The notes beneath the pieces are model-generated. The model had not been told where the DNA came from. It was given only the letters and a program-made list of their open reading frames with translations, and ran no database searches. A stretch of DNA of 64,000 bases. Source: Mycolicibacterium litorale (GTDB lineage: Bacteria > Actinomycetota > Actinomycetes > Mycobacteriales > Mycobacteriaceae). The stretch covers positions 1,240,001 through 1,304,000 of the forward strand of contig CP019882.1 of assembly GCA_002007745.1 (NCBI GenBank), written 5' to 3'. Shown here one piece after another: positions 34,499 through 45,210 of the stretch (position 1 is its first letter; every line of letters begins with the position of its first letter). Both the position numbers and the translations under genes were made by a program.

Positions 34499-35671
34499 AT
34501 GAGTGAGCAGCGCAGTAAAGCCGACAGCCACCGGGCGCAGGGGTTCGCGACCAGAGCCATCCACGCCGGCTACCGACCCGATCCGGCGACCGGAGCGGTC
34601 AACGCACCGATCTACGCCAGCAGCACGTTCGCCCAGGACGGGGTGGGCGGGCTGCGCGGCGGGTTCGAGTACGCCCGCACCGGCAACCCCACCCGCTCGG
34701 CGCTGGAGGCGGTACTGGCCGCGGTCGAAGACGGGACGTTCGGGCGGGCGTTCAGCTCGGGTATGGCGGCTACCGACTGTGCCCTGCGCGCCGTGCTGCG
34801 TCCCGGGGACCACGTCGTCATCCCCGACGACGCCTACGGCGGCACCTTCCGGCTCATCGACAAGGTGTTCACCCAGTGGGGGGTGACGCACACCCCCGTG
34901 GCGCTGTCCGATCTCGACGCGATCCGCGCCGCCATCACCTCGAGCACCCGGCTGATCTGGGTGGAAACACCGACCAACCCGCTACTGTCGATCGCCGACA
35001 TCACCGCGATCGCCGATATCGGTTCGGCGGCCGGCGTCAAGGTGCTGGTGGACAACACCTTCGCCTCGCCCGCGCTGCAGCAGCCGCTGACCTTGGGCGC
35101 CGACATCGTGCTGCACTCGACGACGAAGTACATCGGAGGGCACTCCGATGTCGTCGGCGGAGCGCTGGTCACCAATGACGAAGAGCTCGACAGCAAGTTC
35201 GCTTTCCTGCAGAACGGCGCCGGCGCTGTTCCCGGACCGTTCGATGCCTACCTGACGATGCGGGGGCTCAAGACGCTCGAGTTGCGGATGCAGCGGCACA
35301 GCTCCAACGCCGCCAAGATCGCCGAGTTCCTCGCCGGCCACGCCGCGGTCAGTCGCGTGCTGTACCCGGGTCTGCCCGATCACCCGGGTCACGATGTCGC
35401 GGCCCGCCAGATGCGAGGCTTCGGCGGCATGATCTCGGTGCGGATGCACGGCGGGGCCGACGCCGCGCGCCGACTGTGTTCGCGCACTGAGGTTTTCATC
35501 CTCGCGGAGTCGCTCGGGGGCGTCGAGTCGCTGATCGAGCATCCGGGTGCCATGACCCACGCTTCCACTGCGGGCTCGCAGTTGGAGGTACCGGACGATT
35601 TGGTGCGCCTGTCGGTCGGCATCGAGGATCCGGCCGACCTGCTCGGCGACCTCGAACAAGCCCTAAGCTAG
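34499..35671 (+). CDS. metB: Cystathionine gamma-synthase / gamma-lyase family enzyme
   Basis: PLP enzyme of transsulfuration, forming (or splitting) cystathionine. 390 residues. Landmarks: RAIHAGYRPDPATGAVNAPIYASSTFAQ, YARTGNPTRSALEAVLAAVE, FSSGMAATDCALRAVL, the PLP lysine in DIVLHSTTKYIGGHSDVVGGAL near residue 206, and AESLGGVESLIEHPGAMTHAS. ATG 34499 preferred over TTG 34496. Together with cbs upstream it links homocysteine, cystathionine and cysteine. Its 3' end overlaps the convergent GPP34 gene by 9 bp. Confidence 0.93.
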   Translation: MSEQRSKADSHRAQGFATRAIHAGYRPDPATGAVNAPIYASSTFAQDGVGGLRGGFEYARTGNPTRSALEAVLAAVEDGTFGRAFSSGMAATDCALRAVLRPGDHVVIPDDAYGGTFRLIDKVFTQWGVTHTPVALSDLDAIRAAITSSTRLIWVETPTNPLLSIADITAIADIGSAAGVKVLVDNTFASPALQQPLTLGADIVLHSTTKYIGGHSDVVGGALVTNDEELDSKFAFLQNGAGAVPGPFDAYLTMRGLKTLELRMQRHSSNAAKIAEFLAGHAAVSRVLYPGLPDHPGHDVAARQMRGFGGMISVRMHGGADAARRLCSRTEVFILAESLGGVESLIEHPGAMTHASTAGSQLEVPDDLVRLSVGIEDPADLLGDLEQALS

Positions 35672-36322
35672 CGCCGCCCGTACCGCGGCCGTGGTCACCG
35701 CAAGGTTGACGTCGGCCATTTTCTCGTCGTCGACCCAAGTGCCGCTGGCGATTTCGCTGGCCCGACCCATGACCCACTGCCAGCCCCTGTCGTTGAGGGA
35801 CAGCAGCGTGCCCAGCCCGTCGGTGGCGTGCAACAGCGAGACGATGGCGGCGGTCACCGGATCGGGACGGTGGCCGTCGAACAACGCGGACAGCAGGGCT
35901 GCCCGCGCCTGGTCCACCCGCCCGCGGCCGGCCAGCGGCCACGCGTAGGAATTGCGCCGAAACCGGTGCGCCGACAACGCGATCTGATGGAGCTGCCCGG
36001 TCCGTAGCAGTTGGTCGAGCACCTGATCTTCGGTGTGCTTGCGCAGTTTCGCGATCGCCGCCGAGGCGGTGATCGGGGCCCGCTGGAGCAGATCCAGCGC
36101 GGGCCGGACGACCGGATCCAATGGGGGCGGTCCGGCCAACGCGACGAGCCGGTCCGGCGGCACCGGCTCCTGCGGCAGGGCCGGGCGAACCCGGCAGTCG
36201 TAGGCGAGGTCCAACAGCACCGCCGCGGCGAGCAGCCGTTGCAGTCGGCCACGCTCGAGTCCCGGCTGCGCCGAGGCGTTGTCGAGCAGCAGCAGAAGTA
36301 GGTCTTCTGCGATGCGCGCCAT
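35663..36322 (-). CDS. GPP34-family (GOLPH3/VPS74-like) protein
   Basis: 219 residues, helical and soluble. MARIAEDLLLLLLDNASAQPGLERGRLQRLLAAAVLLDLAY is the typical GPP34 opening; later HTEDQVLDQLLRTGQLHQ and NSYAWPLAGRGRVDQARAALLSALFDGHRPDPVTAAIVSLLHATDGL match the fold. In eukaryotes the family binds phosphoinositides; bacterial roles are unknown. Divides metB (convergent) from greA (same strand, 13 bp upstream), so probably cotranscribed with greA. Confidence 0.78.
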   Translation of the reverse strand: MARIAEDLLLLLLDNASAQPGLERGRLQRLLAAAVLLDLAYDCRVRPALPQEPVPPDRLVALAGPPPLDPVVRPALDLLQRAPITASAAIAKLRKHTEDQVLDQLLRTGQLHQIALSAHRFRRNSYAWPLAGRGRVDQARAALLSALFDGHRPDPVTAAIVSLLHATDGLGTLLSLNDRGWQWVMGRASEIASGTWVDDEKMADVNLAVTTAAVRAALA

Positions 36323-36335
36323 GCGCTACCGAACG

Positions 36336-36829
36336 CTACGAGTGGTAGGGCTCCGCGCTGACCAGCGTCACCTTCACGGTCTTGCCACTGGGCACGTTGT
36401 ACTCGCGGGTGTCACCGACCTTGGCGTTGAGCAGCGCGCCGCCCAACGGCGAATTCGGCGAGTAGACCTCGAGCTTGTCGTGGTCGATGCCTTCTTGCCG
36501 GGTGGCGATCAGGAAGGTCTCGGTGTCGGATTCATCGCCGTCGTAGTACACCTTGACCACCGAACCGGGCAGGGCCACGCCGGACTGCTTGGGGCCTCGC
36601 CGACCTTGGCGGTGTTCAGCAGCTCCTGCAGCTGGCGGATCCGGGCTTCCTGCTGGCCCTGCTCCTCGCGGGCCGCGTGGTAGCCACCGTTCTCCCGCAG
36701 GTCGCCCTCTTCACGGCGATCGTTGATCTCCGCGGCGATGACCGGACGGTTGGCGATCAGTCCGTCCAGCTCGTTCTTGAGCCGGTCGTAGGACTCCTGG
36801 GTCAGCCAGGTCACCTGGGTGTCAGTCAT
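36336..36829 (-). pseudogene. greA: Transcription elongation factor GreA, frameshifted (probable sequence error)
   Basis: Rescues backtracked RNA polymerase by stimulating transcript cleavage. N-terminal coiled coil: [65 protein letters not shown] with the acidic tip [12 protein letters not shown]-terminal domain [21 protein letters not shown] through [14 protein letters not shown]. The frame breaks in a run of four (36591-36594); a fifth C on the coding strand gives [14 protein letters not shown] and exactly 164 residues. As greA is a core gene, an error in the sequence is far more likely than loss. Confidence 0.9.
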
Positions 36830-36957
36830 CTCGTCGCGCTCCTCATTCGTTGGTTCCGCGCTGTACGCGTTGCAGTCTGTTGTCGCTGCCGGGAACATGC
36901 GGTTGATTCCGCGTGTATTGCCATCCAAGAGCTGCGTGCAAACGCGCTAATGTAGCA

Positions 36958-36986
36958 ATACACGGCTCCCAGCAGGAACCGTGTAT
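36958..36986 (-). terminator. Hairpin upstream of greA, possible terminator of the preceding gene
   Basis: Inverted repeat ATACACGG-N13-CCGTGTAT; on the minus strand the stem extends through TTCC/GGGA with a G-T pair. It lies 76 nt past the stop of the DUF4307 gene and just before a TACATT hexamer that could be the greA -10. No T-run follows. Confidence 0.5.
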
Positions 36987-37061
36987 CGACCCAGTCTACC
37001 ACCGCCGGGGCGGCCAAGTTTTCATTCATTCGCAGTCCGGCGTTGGTTGCGCCGGCATGGA

Positions 37062-37496
37062 TCAGGACGCCACCAGGTATCCGGGAACGTCGGTCCCACA
37101 CCCGTAGATATCCCCGACGAACGGCGGCTTGTAGGACTTGAGAGTGGTGGTGACCTGCACAGTCGCCGCGTCCGACGGGGGTACCAGGATCTCCCGGCGA
37201 CCGGTTTCGGCCCCGTCGTGGGACCGCACCCGCACGATGCAGTGCGCGGGCCTCGACGGGTCCTTACGCGTCACGCTGATCGTGACCGACGCAGTCTGAT
37301 CGTCGATCACCTCGTAAGAGGCGATCTTGCCCTCCACCGCGTTGCCTTCGAAGCGCTGATAGGCGATGAGTGCCACCACGACGCCGGCCGCCAGAACCAG
37401 GACACCCAGCGCGAACGCCACCCGGCGGCGGGTCGCCGGGCGCAGGCCGGGCCGCCCGTACCGCGATTCGGGCAATGGGGCGGGGCTCGGGCTCAT
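37062..37496 (-). CDS. DUF4307 membrane-anchored protein (Rv1081c-type)
   Basis: 144 residues from ATG 37496, the length I recall for Rv1081c. Short basic cytoplasmic part (PESRYGRPGLRPATRRR), one membrane segment (VAFALGVLVLAAGVVVALIAY), then an extracytoplasmic beta domain (KIASYEVIDDQTASVTISVTRKDPSRPAHCIVRVRSHDGAETGRREILVPP) with two Cys, in HCIVRV and YGCGTD. Divergent from mca, as in M. tuberculosis. Function unknown. Confidence 0.82.
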   Translation of the reverse strand: MSPSPAPLPESRYGRPGLRPATRRRVAFALGVLVLAAGVVVALIAYQRFEGNAVEGKIASYEVIDDQTASVTISVTRKDPSRPAHCIVRVRSHDGAETGRREILVPPSDAATVQVTTTLKSYKPPFVGDIYGCGTDVPGYLVAS

Positions 37497-37642
37497 CTCT
37501 GGCTCATGGTTGTGCAGTGCGCTCTCGTGAACAGGCTGGATTACGGGTATCCATCCCCCGGATGGAACTATTGGACTATAGGACGCGCTGAAACTGTTAC
37601 AGCACGACGTAAGACGACGAGCGGAACACATACAGGGGAGAA

Positions 37643-38515
37643 GTGACCGAACTGCGGTTGATGGCCGTCCACGCCCATCCCGACGATGAGTCCAGCAAGG
37701 GTGCGGCCACACTGGCGCGTTACGCCGCCGAGGGTCACCGGGTGGTGGTGGTCACGCTGACCGGTGGTGAGCGCGGCGACATCCTGAACCCGGCGATGGA
37801 CCTGCCGGAGGTGCGCGGCCGCATCGCCGACGTGCGCCGAGACGAAATGGCGAAGGCGGCCGAAATCCTCGGGGTCGAGCATCGATGGCTGGGGTTCGTC
37901 GACTCGGGTCTGCCGGAGGGGGACCCGCTGCCACCACTGCCGGACGGATGTTTCGCACTGGTTCCGATCGAACAGCCCGTCGCCGAGCTGGTCCGGCTGA
38001 TCCGTGAGTTCCGGCCGCACGTCATGACGACCTACGACGAGAACGGCGGGTATCCACACCCCGACCACATCCGCTGCCACCAGGTTTCGGTCGCCGCCTA
38101 CGAAGCTGCCGCCGATTACCGGCTGTATCCCGAGGCCGGTGAACCCTGGGCGGTGAGCAAGCTGTACTACAACCACGGTTTCCTACGCGCCCGCCTGCAA
38201 CTGCTCCAGGACGAGTTCGCCAAGAACGGCCAGGAGGGTCCGTTCGCCAGCTGGTTGGAGAAGTGGGATCCCGAGATTGACGTGTTCGCCGGGCGGGTCA
38301 CCACCCGGGTGCCGTGCGCGGAGTTCTTCGGCCAGCGCGACGAAGCGCTCAAGGCGCACGCCACCCAGATCGACCCCGACGGATTCTTCTTCGCGACGCC
38401 AATAGAGTGGCAGCAGCGGTTGTGGCCCACCGAGGAGTTCGAACTGGCTCGCTCGCGGGTGCCCGCAGAGATACCTGAAGACGACCTGTTCGCCGGAATC
38501 GAGATCTTTGAGTGA
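37643..38515 (+). CDS. mca: Mycothiol S-conjugate amidase
   Basis: Zinc amidase that cleaves mycothiol conjugates of toxins, releasing mercapturates for export. 290 residues. Zinc site in [22 protein letters not shown] near residues 10-16 and the later His in [20 protein letters not shown]. The long region [19 protein letters not shown] and [29 protein letters not shown] distinguishes Mca from the deacetylase MshB. The GTG at 37643 follows AGGGGAGAA. Translationally coupled to the next small membrane gene (4-bp overlap). Confidence 0.94.
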   Translation: MTELRLMAVHAHPDDESSKGAATLARYAAEGHRVVVVTLTGGERGDILNPAMDLPEVRGRIADVRRDEMAKAAEILGVEHRWLGFVDSGLPEGDPLPPLPDGCFALVPIEQPVAELVRLIREFRPHVMTTYDENGGYPHPDHIRCHQVSVAAYEAAADYRLYPEAGEPWAVSKLYYNHGFLRARLQLLQDEFAKNGQEGPFASWLEKWDPEIDVFAGRVTTRVPCAEFFGQRDEALKAHATQIDPDGFFFATPIEWQQRLWPTEEFELARSRVPAEIPEDDLFAGIEIFE

Positions 38516-38761
38516 ATGACCTGCTGATCACCGCGGTGTCGGTGCTCGCCGACCCGCCCAAGAACACCGGACCCGACTTCGGTAAGGCCAGCCCGATCGG
38601 TCTGCTGGTAGTGGTGATCCTGCTGATCGGGGTATTCGTGCTGGTGTGGTCGATGAACCGGCATCTCAAGAAGCTGCCCACGAGTTTCGACGCCGAGCCC
38701 GCGGAGACGGACCCGGGCCAGGCCGAGGCGCCAGCCGACGCCGAGTCCGGGAAGTCGACGA

Positions 38762-38778
<17 letters not shown>
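38512..38778 (+). CDS. Small membrane protein (Rv1083-type)
   Basis: 88 residues from a GTG overlapping the mca stop. One membrane segment ([20 protein letters not shown]) followed by a basic stretch and an acidic, Glu/Ala-rich cytoplasmic tail. Conserved position after mca; no known function. Overlaps the next gene by 17 bp, so mca, this gene and the DUF255 gene are one operon. Confidence 0.82.
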
Positions 38779-40759
<1,981 letters not shown>

Positions 40760-40769
40760 CCTTCGGCGC

Positions 40770-41135
40770 ATGTCGAGCACTGAGCAGATCTCCCAGACCG
40801 TCATCCAGTACCTCGACCTGGTCGCCAAGGGGCAGGCCGACGACATCGCCACCCTCTACGCCGAGGACGCCACCGTCGAGGATCCGGTCGGTGGTGAGGT
40901 CCACATCGGGCGCCAGGCGATCCGCGGTTTCTACAGCGTCGTCGAGAACGCCAACGGCAAGGCCGATGTCGTGACGCTGCGGGCGCTGGGCAACGAGGCG
41001 GCGTTCTACTGGACGCTGACCATCCACGGCATGGCGATCAGCATCATCAGCGTGATGACGTTCGACGAGGACGCCAAGATCGCCTCGATGAAGGCGTACT
41101 GGGGTCCGGAGAACGTCAGTCCGGTCTCGGTCTAG
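40770..41135 (+). CDS. NTF2/SnoaL-like ketosteroid-isomerase-fold protein
   Basis: 121 residues, a single cone-shaped NTF2 fold: ISQTVIQYLDLVAKGQADDIATLYAEDATVEDPVGGEVHIGRQAIRGFYSVV with the usual Asp/Tyr pattern of steroid delta-isomerases, followed by FYWTLTIHGMAISIISVMTFDEDAKIASMKAYWGPENV. Similar proteins act on steroids in actinobacteria. ATG 40770 is 11 bp after the DUF255 gene; cotranscription is possible. Confidence 0.82.
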   Translation: MSSTEQISQTVIQYLDLVAKGQADDIATLYAEDATVEDPVGGEVHIGRQAIRGFYSVVENANGKADVVTLRALGNEAAFYWTLTIHGMAISIISVMTFDEDAKIASMKAYWGPENVSPVSV

Positions 41136-41147
41136 ATCCAGCGGGAG

Positions 41148-41882
41148 CTAGAAGACCGCGAACCACATCGCGATGTAGTGGCAGATCGCCGCAACCGCGG
41201 TGCAGGCGTGGAAGAACTCGTGGTGGCCGAACGTGGTCGGCCACGGGTTGGGCCACTTCAGTCCGTAGAGCACCCCGCCCACGCTGTACAGCGCACCGCC
41301 GACGATCAGCAGAACCATGGCGGCGATGCCGGCGCCGTTCATGATCGGGACGATGAACCACACCGCCACCCAGCCCAGCAGCAGGTAGAGGGGAACGCCC
41401 ACCCAGCGCGGCGCCGACGGCCAGAAGCATTTCAACAACACACCGGCCAGCGCGCCGCTCCACACGATGGTCAGCAGAATGGCGCCGCTTCTCTCGGGCA
41501 GCGCCAGCATCGCGAACGGTGTGTAGCTGCCGGCGATGAAGATGAAGATCATCGAGTGATCGAGCCGCTTCATCCACTTGCGGGCGGTTGGCGAGGTCCA
41601 GTTCACGCGGTGATAGGTGCCGCTGACGGTGAACATCGCCACGATCGTCAGCGTGTAGATCAGGGTCGAGATGCCGGCGCGGGTCGATTCCACCGACCAC
41701 GACACCGACACCAGGGCTGCACCGGCGATCGCTGCGATGACCGCCGAGTAAACGTGAATCCAGCCCCGTAACCTGGGTTTTCCGAAGAACTCGACCGCGG
41801 CGTCGACGACGGCCTCGGGAAAGTCCTCGGCATCGGACGACTTGGATCGGCGGGGATCGGCGGTGTCGACTCCTGCGGTCAT
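41148..41882 (-). CDS. Hemolysin III / PAQR family membrane protein (Rv1085c-type)
   Basis: 244 residues with seven membrane segments. The metal-dependent hydrolase-like motifs of the CREST superfamily are present: [10 protein letters not shown] (Ser and His), [19 protein letters not shown] and the C-terminal [23 protein letters not shown]. Hemolysin is a historical name; the bacterial role is unknown. Divergent from the Z-isoprenyl synthase gene. Confidence 0.88.
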   Translation of the reverse strand: MTAGVDTADPRRSKSSDAEDFPEAVVDAAVEFFGKPRLRGWIHVYSAVIAAIAGAALVSVSWSVESTRAGISTLIYTLTIVAMFTVSGTYHRVNWTSPTARKWMKRLDHSMIFIFIAGSYTPFAMLALPERSGAILLTIVWSGALAGVLLKCFWPSAPRWVGVPLYLLLGWVAVWFIVPIMNGAGIAAMVLLIVGGALYSVGGVLYGLKWPNPWPTTFGHHEFFHACTAVAAICHYIAMWFAVF

Positions 41883-41921
41883 CTCACCTCCATTGCGCCT
41901 GGGGGTACGTGATGCTCACAG

Positions 41922-41927
41922 TAGTCT
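41922..41927 (+). promoter_or_regulatory. -10 hexamer for a leaderless isoprenyl synthase mRNA
   Basis: TAGTCT lies 8 nt before GTG 41936; no ribosome-binding site precedes that GTG, which is the start expected from Rv1086. Confidence 0.55.
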
Positions 41928-41935
41928 GGATTTTC

Positions 41936-42730
41936 GTGGAGATCATTCCCCCGCGCCTCAAGGATCCGGCCTACCGGCTCTACGAGATGCGGTTGCGCCA
42001 CGAACTGGGGCGCTCGAAGTCCGAGCTACCTCGCCATATCGCGGTGCTGTGCGACGGCAACCGGCGCTGGGCTCGTGACGCTGGTCACGACGACGTCAGC
42101 TACGGCTACCGGATGGGCGCGGCCAAGATCGCCGAGATGTTGCGCTGGTGTGCCGAGACCGGCATCGAAATGGCGACGGTGTATCTGTTGTCGACGGAGA
42201 ACCTGCAGCGCGATCCCGAAGAGTTGGCCTGTCTGATCGAGATCATCACCGACGTCGTGGAGGAAATCTGCGCGCCGACGAACCGGTGGAGCGTTCGGAC
42301 CGTGGGTGACCTGGAACTGCTCGGCGAAGAGCCGGCCCGGCGGCTGCGTGACGCCGTGGACAGCACCGCCGGGCTGCCGCCGGCGTCATTCCACGTCAAC
42401 GTGGCCGTCGGCTACGGCGGGCGCCAGGAGATCGTCGACGCCGTCCGATCGCTGCTGAGCAAGGAGCTGGCCAACGGCGCCACCGCCGAGCAGCTGATCG
42501 AGGCCGTCACCATCGACGGCATCTCGGAGAACCTCTACACCTCCGGCCAGCCCGACCCCGACCTGGTGATCCGCACCTCGGGGGAGCAGCGGCTGTCGGG
42601 TTTCCTGCTGTGGCAGAGCGCCTACTCGGAGATGTGGTTCACCGAGGCGCACTGGCCGGCCTTCCGGCGGGTCGACTTCCTGCGCGCTCTGCGCGACTAC
42701 AGCCGACGTCACCGCCGCTTCGGCATGTAA
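41936..42730 (+). CDS. (2Z,6E)-farnesyl diphosphate synthase (Rv1086-type cis-prenyltransferase)
   Basis: Makes omega,E,Z-farnesyl diphosphate, the primer for decaprenyl phosphate used in wall arabinogalactan and lipoarabinomannan synthesis. 264 residues. Cis-prenyltransferase motifs: PRHIAVLCDGNRRWARD (catalytic Asp), GAAKIAEMLRWCAETGI, YLLSTENLQRD, VNVAVGYGGRQEIVDAV and the C-terminal PDPDLVIRTSGEQRLSGFLLWQSAYSEMWF. GTG 41936 gives MEIIPPRLKDPAYRLYEMRLR, which I recall as the start of Rv1086. Confidence 0.92.
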   Translation: MEIIPPRLKDPAYRLYEMRLRHELGRSKSELPRHIAVLCDGNRRWARDAGHDDVSYGYRMGAAKIAEMLRWCAETGIEMATVYLLSTENLQRDPEELACLIEIITDVVEEICAPTNRWSVRTVGDLELLGEEPARRLRDAVDSTAGLPPASFHVNVAVGYGGRQEIVDAVRSLLSKELANGATAEQLIEAVTIDGISENLYTSGQPDPDLVIRTSGEQRLSGFLLWQSAYSEMWFTEAHWPAFRRVDFLRALRDYSRRHRRFGM

Positions 42731-42761
42731 CTCGGCGGGGCTGCCATGCCACACTGATGCC

Positions 42762-44132
42762 ATGGCTGCGCTGTCGGCAGTGGTCTTCGCCCTGAGCTGG
42801 TGGCTGGGCCTGTACCTGCTGGCGCGCGACCCGCGAAAGCCGGTGCTGGCCCTGGCTGCCGCCGGCTTGTGCGGATTCGCCGCCGTGGTGGCGCTCGACG
42901 CGGTGCGCTCGGTGAGCGTCACCCACGGCGAATTGCTGAGTCAGATCGAGATCTATCTCGTCGCCGTGCCCGGGGTGGCCTGGTTCGCCGTCGTGCTGGA
43001 GTTGGCTCGCCCGTCGGACACCTGGCGCAGCCGGGCCACCGAGGCGACGCTGATCGGCGTCGTGGCGGCCGTGGCGCTGCTCGGTGCCGGGATGGCGGGC
43101 AGCGTCGACGGTCCGCTGCGGGCCGGGCACTGGGTGATGTTCGCGGTGATCTCGGCCTCGACGCTGGGCGCGATGGTGGCCGCTGTGCGCCGGCCGGCGC
43201 AGCCGGTGCGGGTGGCCGGTGTGGTGATCATCGCGACGCTGTTCTTTGCGCTCGGCAACGCGATCCTGGTGATTCCGCTGGGCCTGGTGCCGAGCTGGCT
43301 GGCGTTGGCCTCGACCGGCTTCGACGTGCTGCTGCTCGGTGTCGCGGTGGCGTTGTGGGATGCCTTCGACGAAGGCCAGGCGCTGCGGGCCGACATGCGC
43401 CGATCCTTCGTCGGGACGGCGGTGGTGGCGGTGTTGTTCGGTGGGCAGGCCCTGATCGGGATCGCGGTGGTCGGCGGCGACGGTCCCGGCCGGACCGCGC
43501 TGACCGTGCTGCTGTTCAGCAGCTTGGCTGTGGCCATCGCGATCAACGTGTTGGCCGACCCGCTGGCCGGGCTGCTGGATCGACTGGCCTTCTCCCGGTC
43601 ACCGCGGTTGCGTGCCGACCGCGCCGCCCTGCGCAGCACCGAAGCGGCGCTACCGCTGGTCTCGCCCAACCCGCTGGCCGGTCTGGACGACGACACCTTC
43701 GCCCGACTGACTCGCCGTGCCCTGGGCCACTACGGCGATCTATCCAAACTGGTCGCCAGTCCACTGACGCAGTTGCCGGTGATCGACGCGCGGCTGGCCG
43801 CGCGTGGAGCGCCCGACCAGCCGCTGGAGCGCGCCAACGAACTCAAGGCGCTGCTGGCCGACCACATCGCACGGCTCAAGCCGCGCGACGGCGGCGAGTT
43901 CGGTACCACCGAGCATTGGCGCTACTACAACTCGCTGTACTTCCCCTACGTCGTCGGCGTGCGGGCCTACGCGCAGAACGCCACCGCCGCCGGTCTGGAC
44001 CCGGTGGCCCGGCAGGCCTGGCAGTGGTTGGTCACCGAGGTGCCGCAGCGTTCCCTGCACAACTGGCAGAACGCGGCGGCCCGGCTGATCGCCACCGATC
44101 TGCGCGCCCAGGTGGCGGTCGCGGGTTCCTGA
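42762..44132 (+). CDS. Membrane protein of unknown function
   Basis: 456 residues. About eight membrane segments in the first 270 residues (VFALSWWLGLYLLA, VLALAAAGLCGFAAVVALDAV, LIGVVAAVALLGAGMAGS, VVIIATLFFALGNAILVIPL, LTVLLFSSLAVAIAINVLA), then a cytoplasmic domain (LDRLAFSRSPRLRADRAALRSTEAAL, DDTFARLTRRALGHYGDLSKLVASPLTQLPVIDARL, HWRYYNSLYFPYVVGVRAYAQNA, WLVTEVPQRSLHNWQNAAARLIA). The layout resembles a sensor without kinase or receiver domains. I do not recognise the family. Confidence 0.7.
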   Translation: MAALSAVVFALSWWLGLYLLARDPRKPVLALAAAGLCGFAAVVALDAVRSVSVTHGELLSQIEIYLVAVPGVAWFAVVLELARPSDTWRSRATEATLIGVVAAVALLGAGMAGSVDGPLRAGHWVMFAVISASTLGAMVAAVRRPAQPVRVAGVVIIATLFFALGNAILVIPLGLVPSWLALASTGFDVLLLGVAVALWDAFDEGQALRADMRRSFVGTAVVAVLFGGQALIGIAVVGGDGPGRTALTVLLFSSLAVAIAINVLADPLAGLLDRLAFSRSPRLRADRAALRSTEAALPLVSPNPLAGLDDDTFARLTRRALGHYGDLSKLVASPLTQLPVIDARLAARGAPDQPLERANELKALLADHIARLKPRDGGEFGTTEHWRYYNSLYFPYVVGVRAYAQNATAAGLDPVARQAWQWLVTEVPQRSLHNWQNAAARLIATDLRAQVAVAGS

Positions 44133-44171
44133 CTGGCAGTAACTGGCAGTGCCGGGCGTCGATCTGGCAGT
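44133..44171. repeat. Triple CTGGCAGT repeat upstream of a small membrane gene
   Basis: CTGGCAGT occurs at 44133-44140, 44143-44150 and 44164-44171, right after the preceding stop. ACTGGCAGT is itself a near-palindrome, so the array could be a multi-site operator for the gene at 44229. Confidence 0.5.
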
Positions 44172-44228
44172 GGCCGTTGAGCAGTGTCGATGGTGTCCGT
44201 ACCACCGCTCAACGAGGAGCCGCACATC

Positions 44229-44645
44229 ATGACCGCCCTGACCACTCGAGCCCGACCGCTGTCGGACTCCACTGATTCACTGTTGCGTTTCGCTATGCGC
44301 CTGGATGCCACGCTCACCGGTCTGCTGGGTCTGGGAATCGCGGCGCTGGCCGATCCGATGGCCCGGCTCACCGGATTGACTGCCGCCCAGGAGTACGCCG
44401 TCGGTGCGGCGTTCGTGTTCTACGGGCTCGCCGTGTACGCGCTCGCCGCGATGCCCGACGTCCGCCGGGCAGGTGCCGGGTTGGTGGTGTTCAACGTCGT
44501 CGGCACGGTCGGGTTCATCGCGGTCGCGACGGCCGGGGTGTTGCCGCTGACCGGCCTGGGTGTCCTCACCGGGTTGGCCAGCGCGCTCTACTGCGCTGTG
44601 TTCGCGGCCCTGCAATACCTCGGTGTGCGCCGGTTGCGGGTGTGA
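44229..44645 (+). CDS. Small integral membrane protein
   Basis: 138 residues with four membrane segments (ATLTGLLGLGIAALADPMARL, QEYAVGAAFVFYGLAVYALAAM, AGLVVFNVVGTVGFIAVATAG, GVLTGLASALYCAVFAALQYLGV). The ATG at 44229 follows ACGAGGAGCC; upstream in-frame starts lack a site. Family not recognised. The CTGGCAGT array lies upstream. Confidence 0.65.
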   Translation: MTALTTRARPLSDSTDSLLRFAMRLDATLTGLLGLGIAALADPMARLTGLTAAQEYAVGAAFVFYGLAVYALAAMPDVRRAGAGLVVFNVVGTVGFIAVATAGVLPLTGLGVLTGLASALYCAVFAALQYLGVRRLRV

Positions 44646-44720
44646 CGCCACCCCCGCGCGGTGCCGCGGCGATGGCTAAGGTGAGCTGTCCAGAGCGGGC
44701 AGGTGACTAGGGAGGCACAT

Positions 44721-45143
44721 ATGCAGGTCTTCGCGTTCGCGGCATCGCGTACGGCGAGTCTGGAAGAGGTCGGCGGCGTCAATGCCGGAGGCTTCCCGAT
44801 GACCAGTTGCTATGTGGAGAACATCCCCGCCCAGATCTCGGTTCCGCTGGTGCTGGCCGTCCACACTCCCGGCGGCAGCGACTATCAGGTGCGTCGCTAC
44901 ATCATCGCGAAATCGCCTGCAGGTGAACGGGTCGGGATGATCGAGGTGGGCTGGGACTGGCCCGACGAACCAGGCTTTCCGGTCAAGTTTCGAGTGTTCG
45001 CACCACCGCTGCCGATGACGGTGTACTCCCCGGGGGTGTACACCATCGGCCTGTACGAACATCCCGACTCCGAGGAGCCGGAGTTCTCGTTCCCGTTGCC
45101 GGTTTTGCGGCTCAACCCCCTGACGGGCACGCCCACCAACTGA
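44721..45143 (+). CDS. Conserved hypothetical protein, beta-rich
   Basis: 140 residues, soluble, no signal. Reads MQVFAFAASRTASLEEVGGVNAGGFPMTSCYVENIPAQISVPLVLAVHTPGG, then KFRVFAPPLPMTVYSPGVYTIGLYEHPDSEEPEFSFPLPVLRL; alternating hydrophobic pattern suggests a small beta sandwich. ATG 44721 follows GGGAGG at proper spacing. Function unknown. Confidence 0.7.
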   Translation: MQVFAFAASRTASLEEVGGVNAGGFPMTSCYVENIPAQISVPLVLAVHTPGGSDYQVRRYIIAKSPAGERVGMIEVGWDWPDEPGFPVKFRVFAPPLPMTVYSPGVYTIGLYEHPDSEEPEFSFPLPVLRLNPLTGTPTN

Positions 45144-45157
45144 CGCGCAAATGATTT

Positions 45158-45207
45158 GTCGGACTCCTCATCGCGGCTCGTGCCTCGCCGCTTGATCGTC
45201 GTCCGAC
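45158..45207. other. Inverted repeat between convergent genes
   Basis: GTCGGAC (45158-45164) and GTCCGAC (45201-45207) face each other across 36 bp in the gap between a plus-strand gene and coaA. It may end transcription from both sides or be part of a dispersed repeat; evidence is weak. Confidence 0.3.
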
Positions 45208-45210
45208 GAG

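Noticed and set aside
42800..44275. 491-codon plus-strand frame overlapping the 456-residue membrane protein
   Set aside because: Arg/Gly-rich frame-shifted shadow of the membrane protein; no hydrophobic segments of its own.
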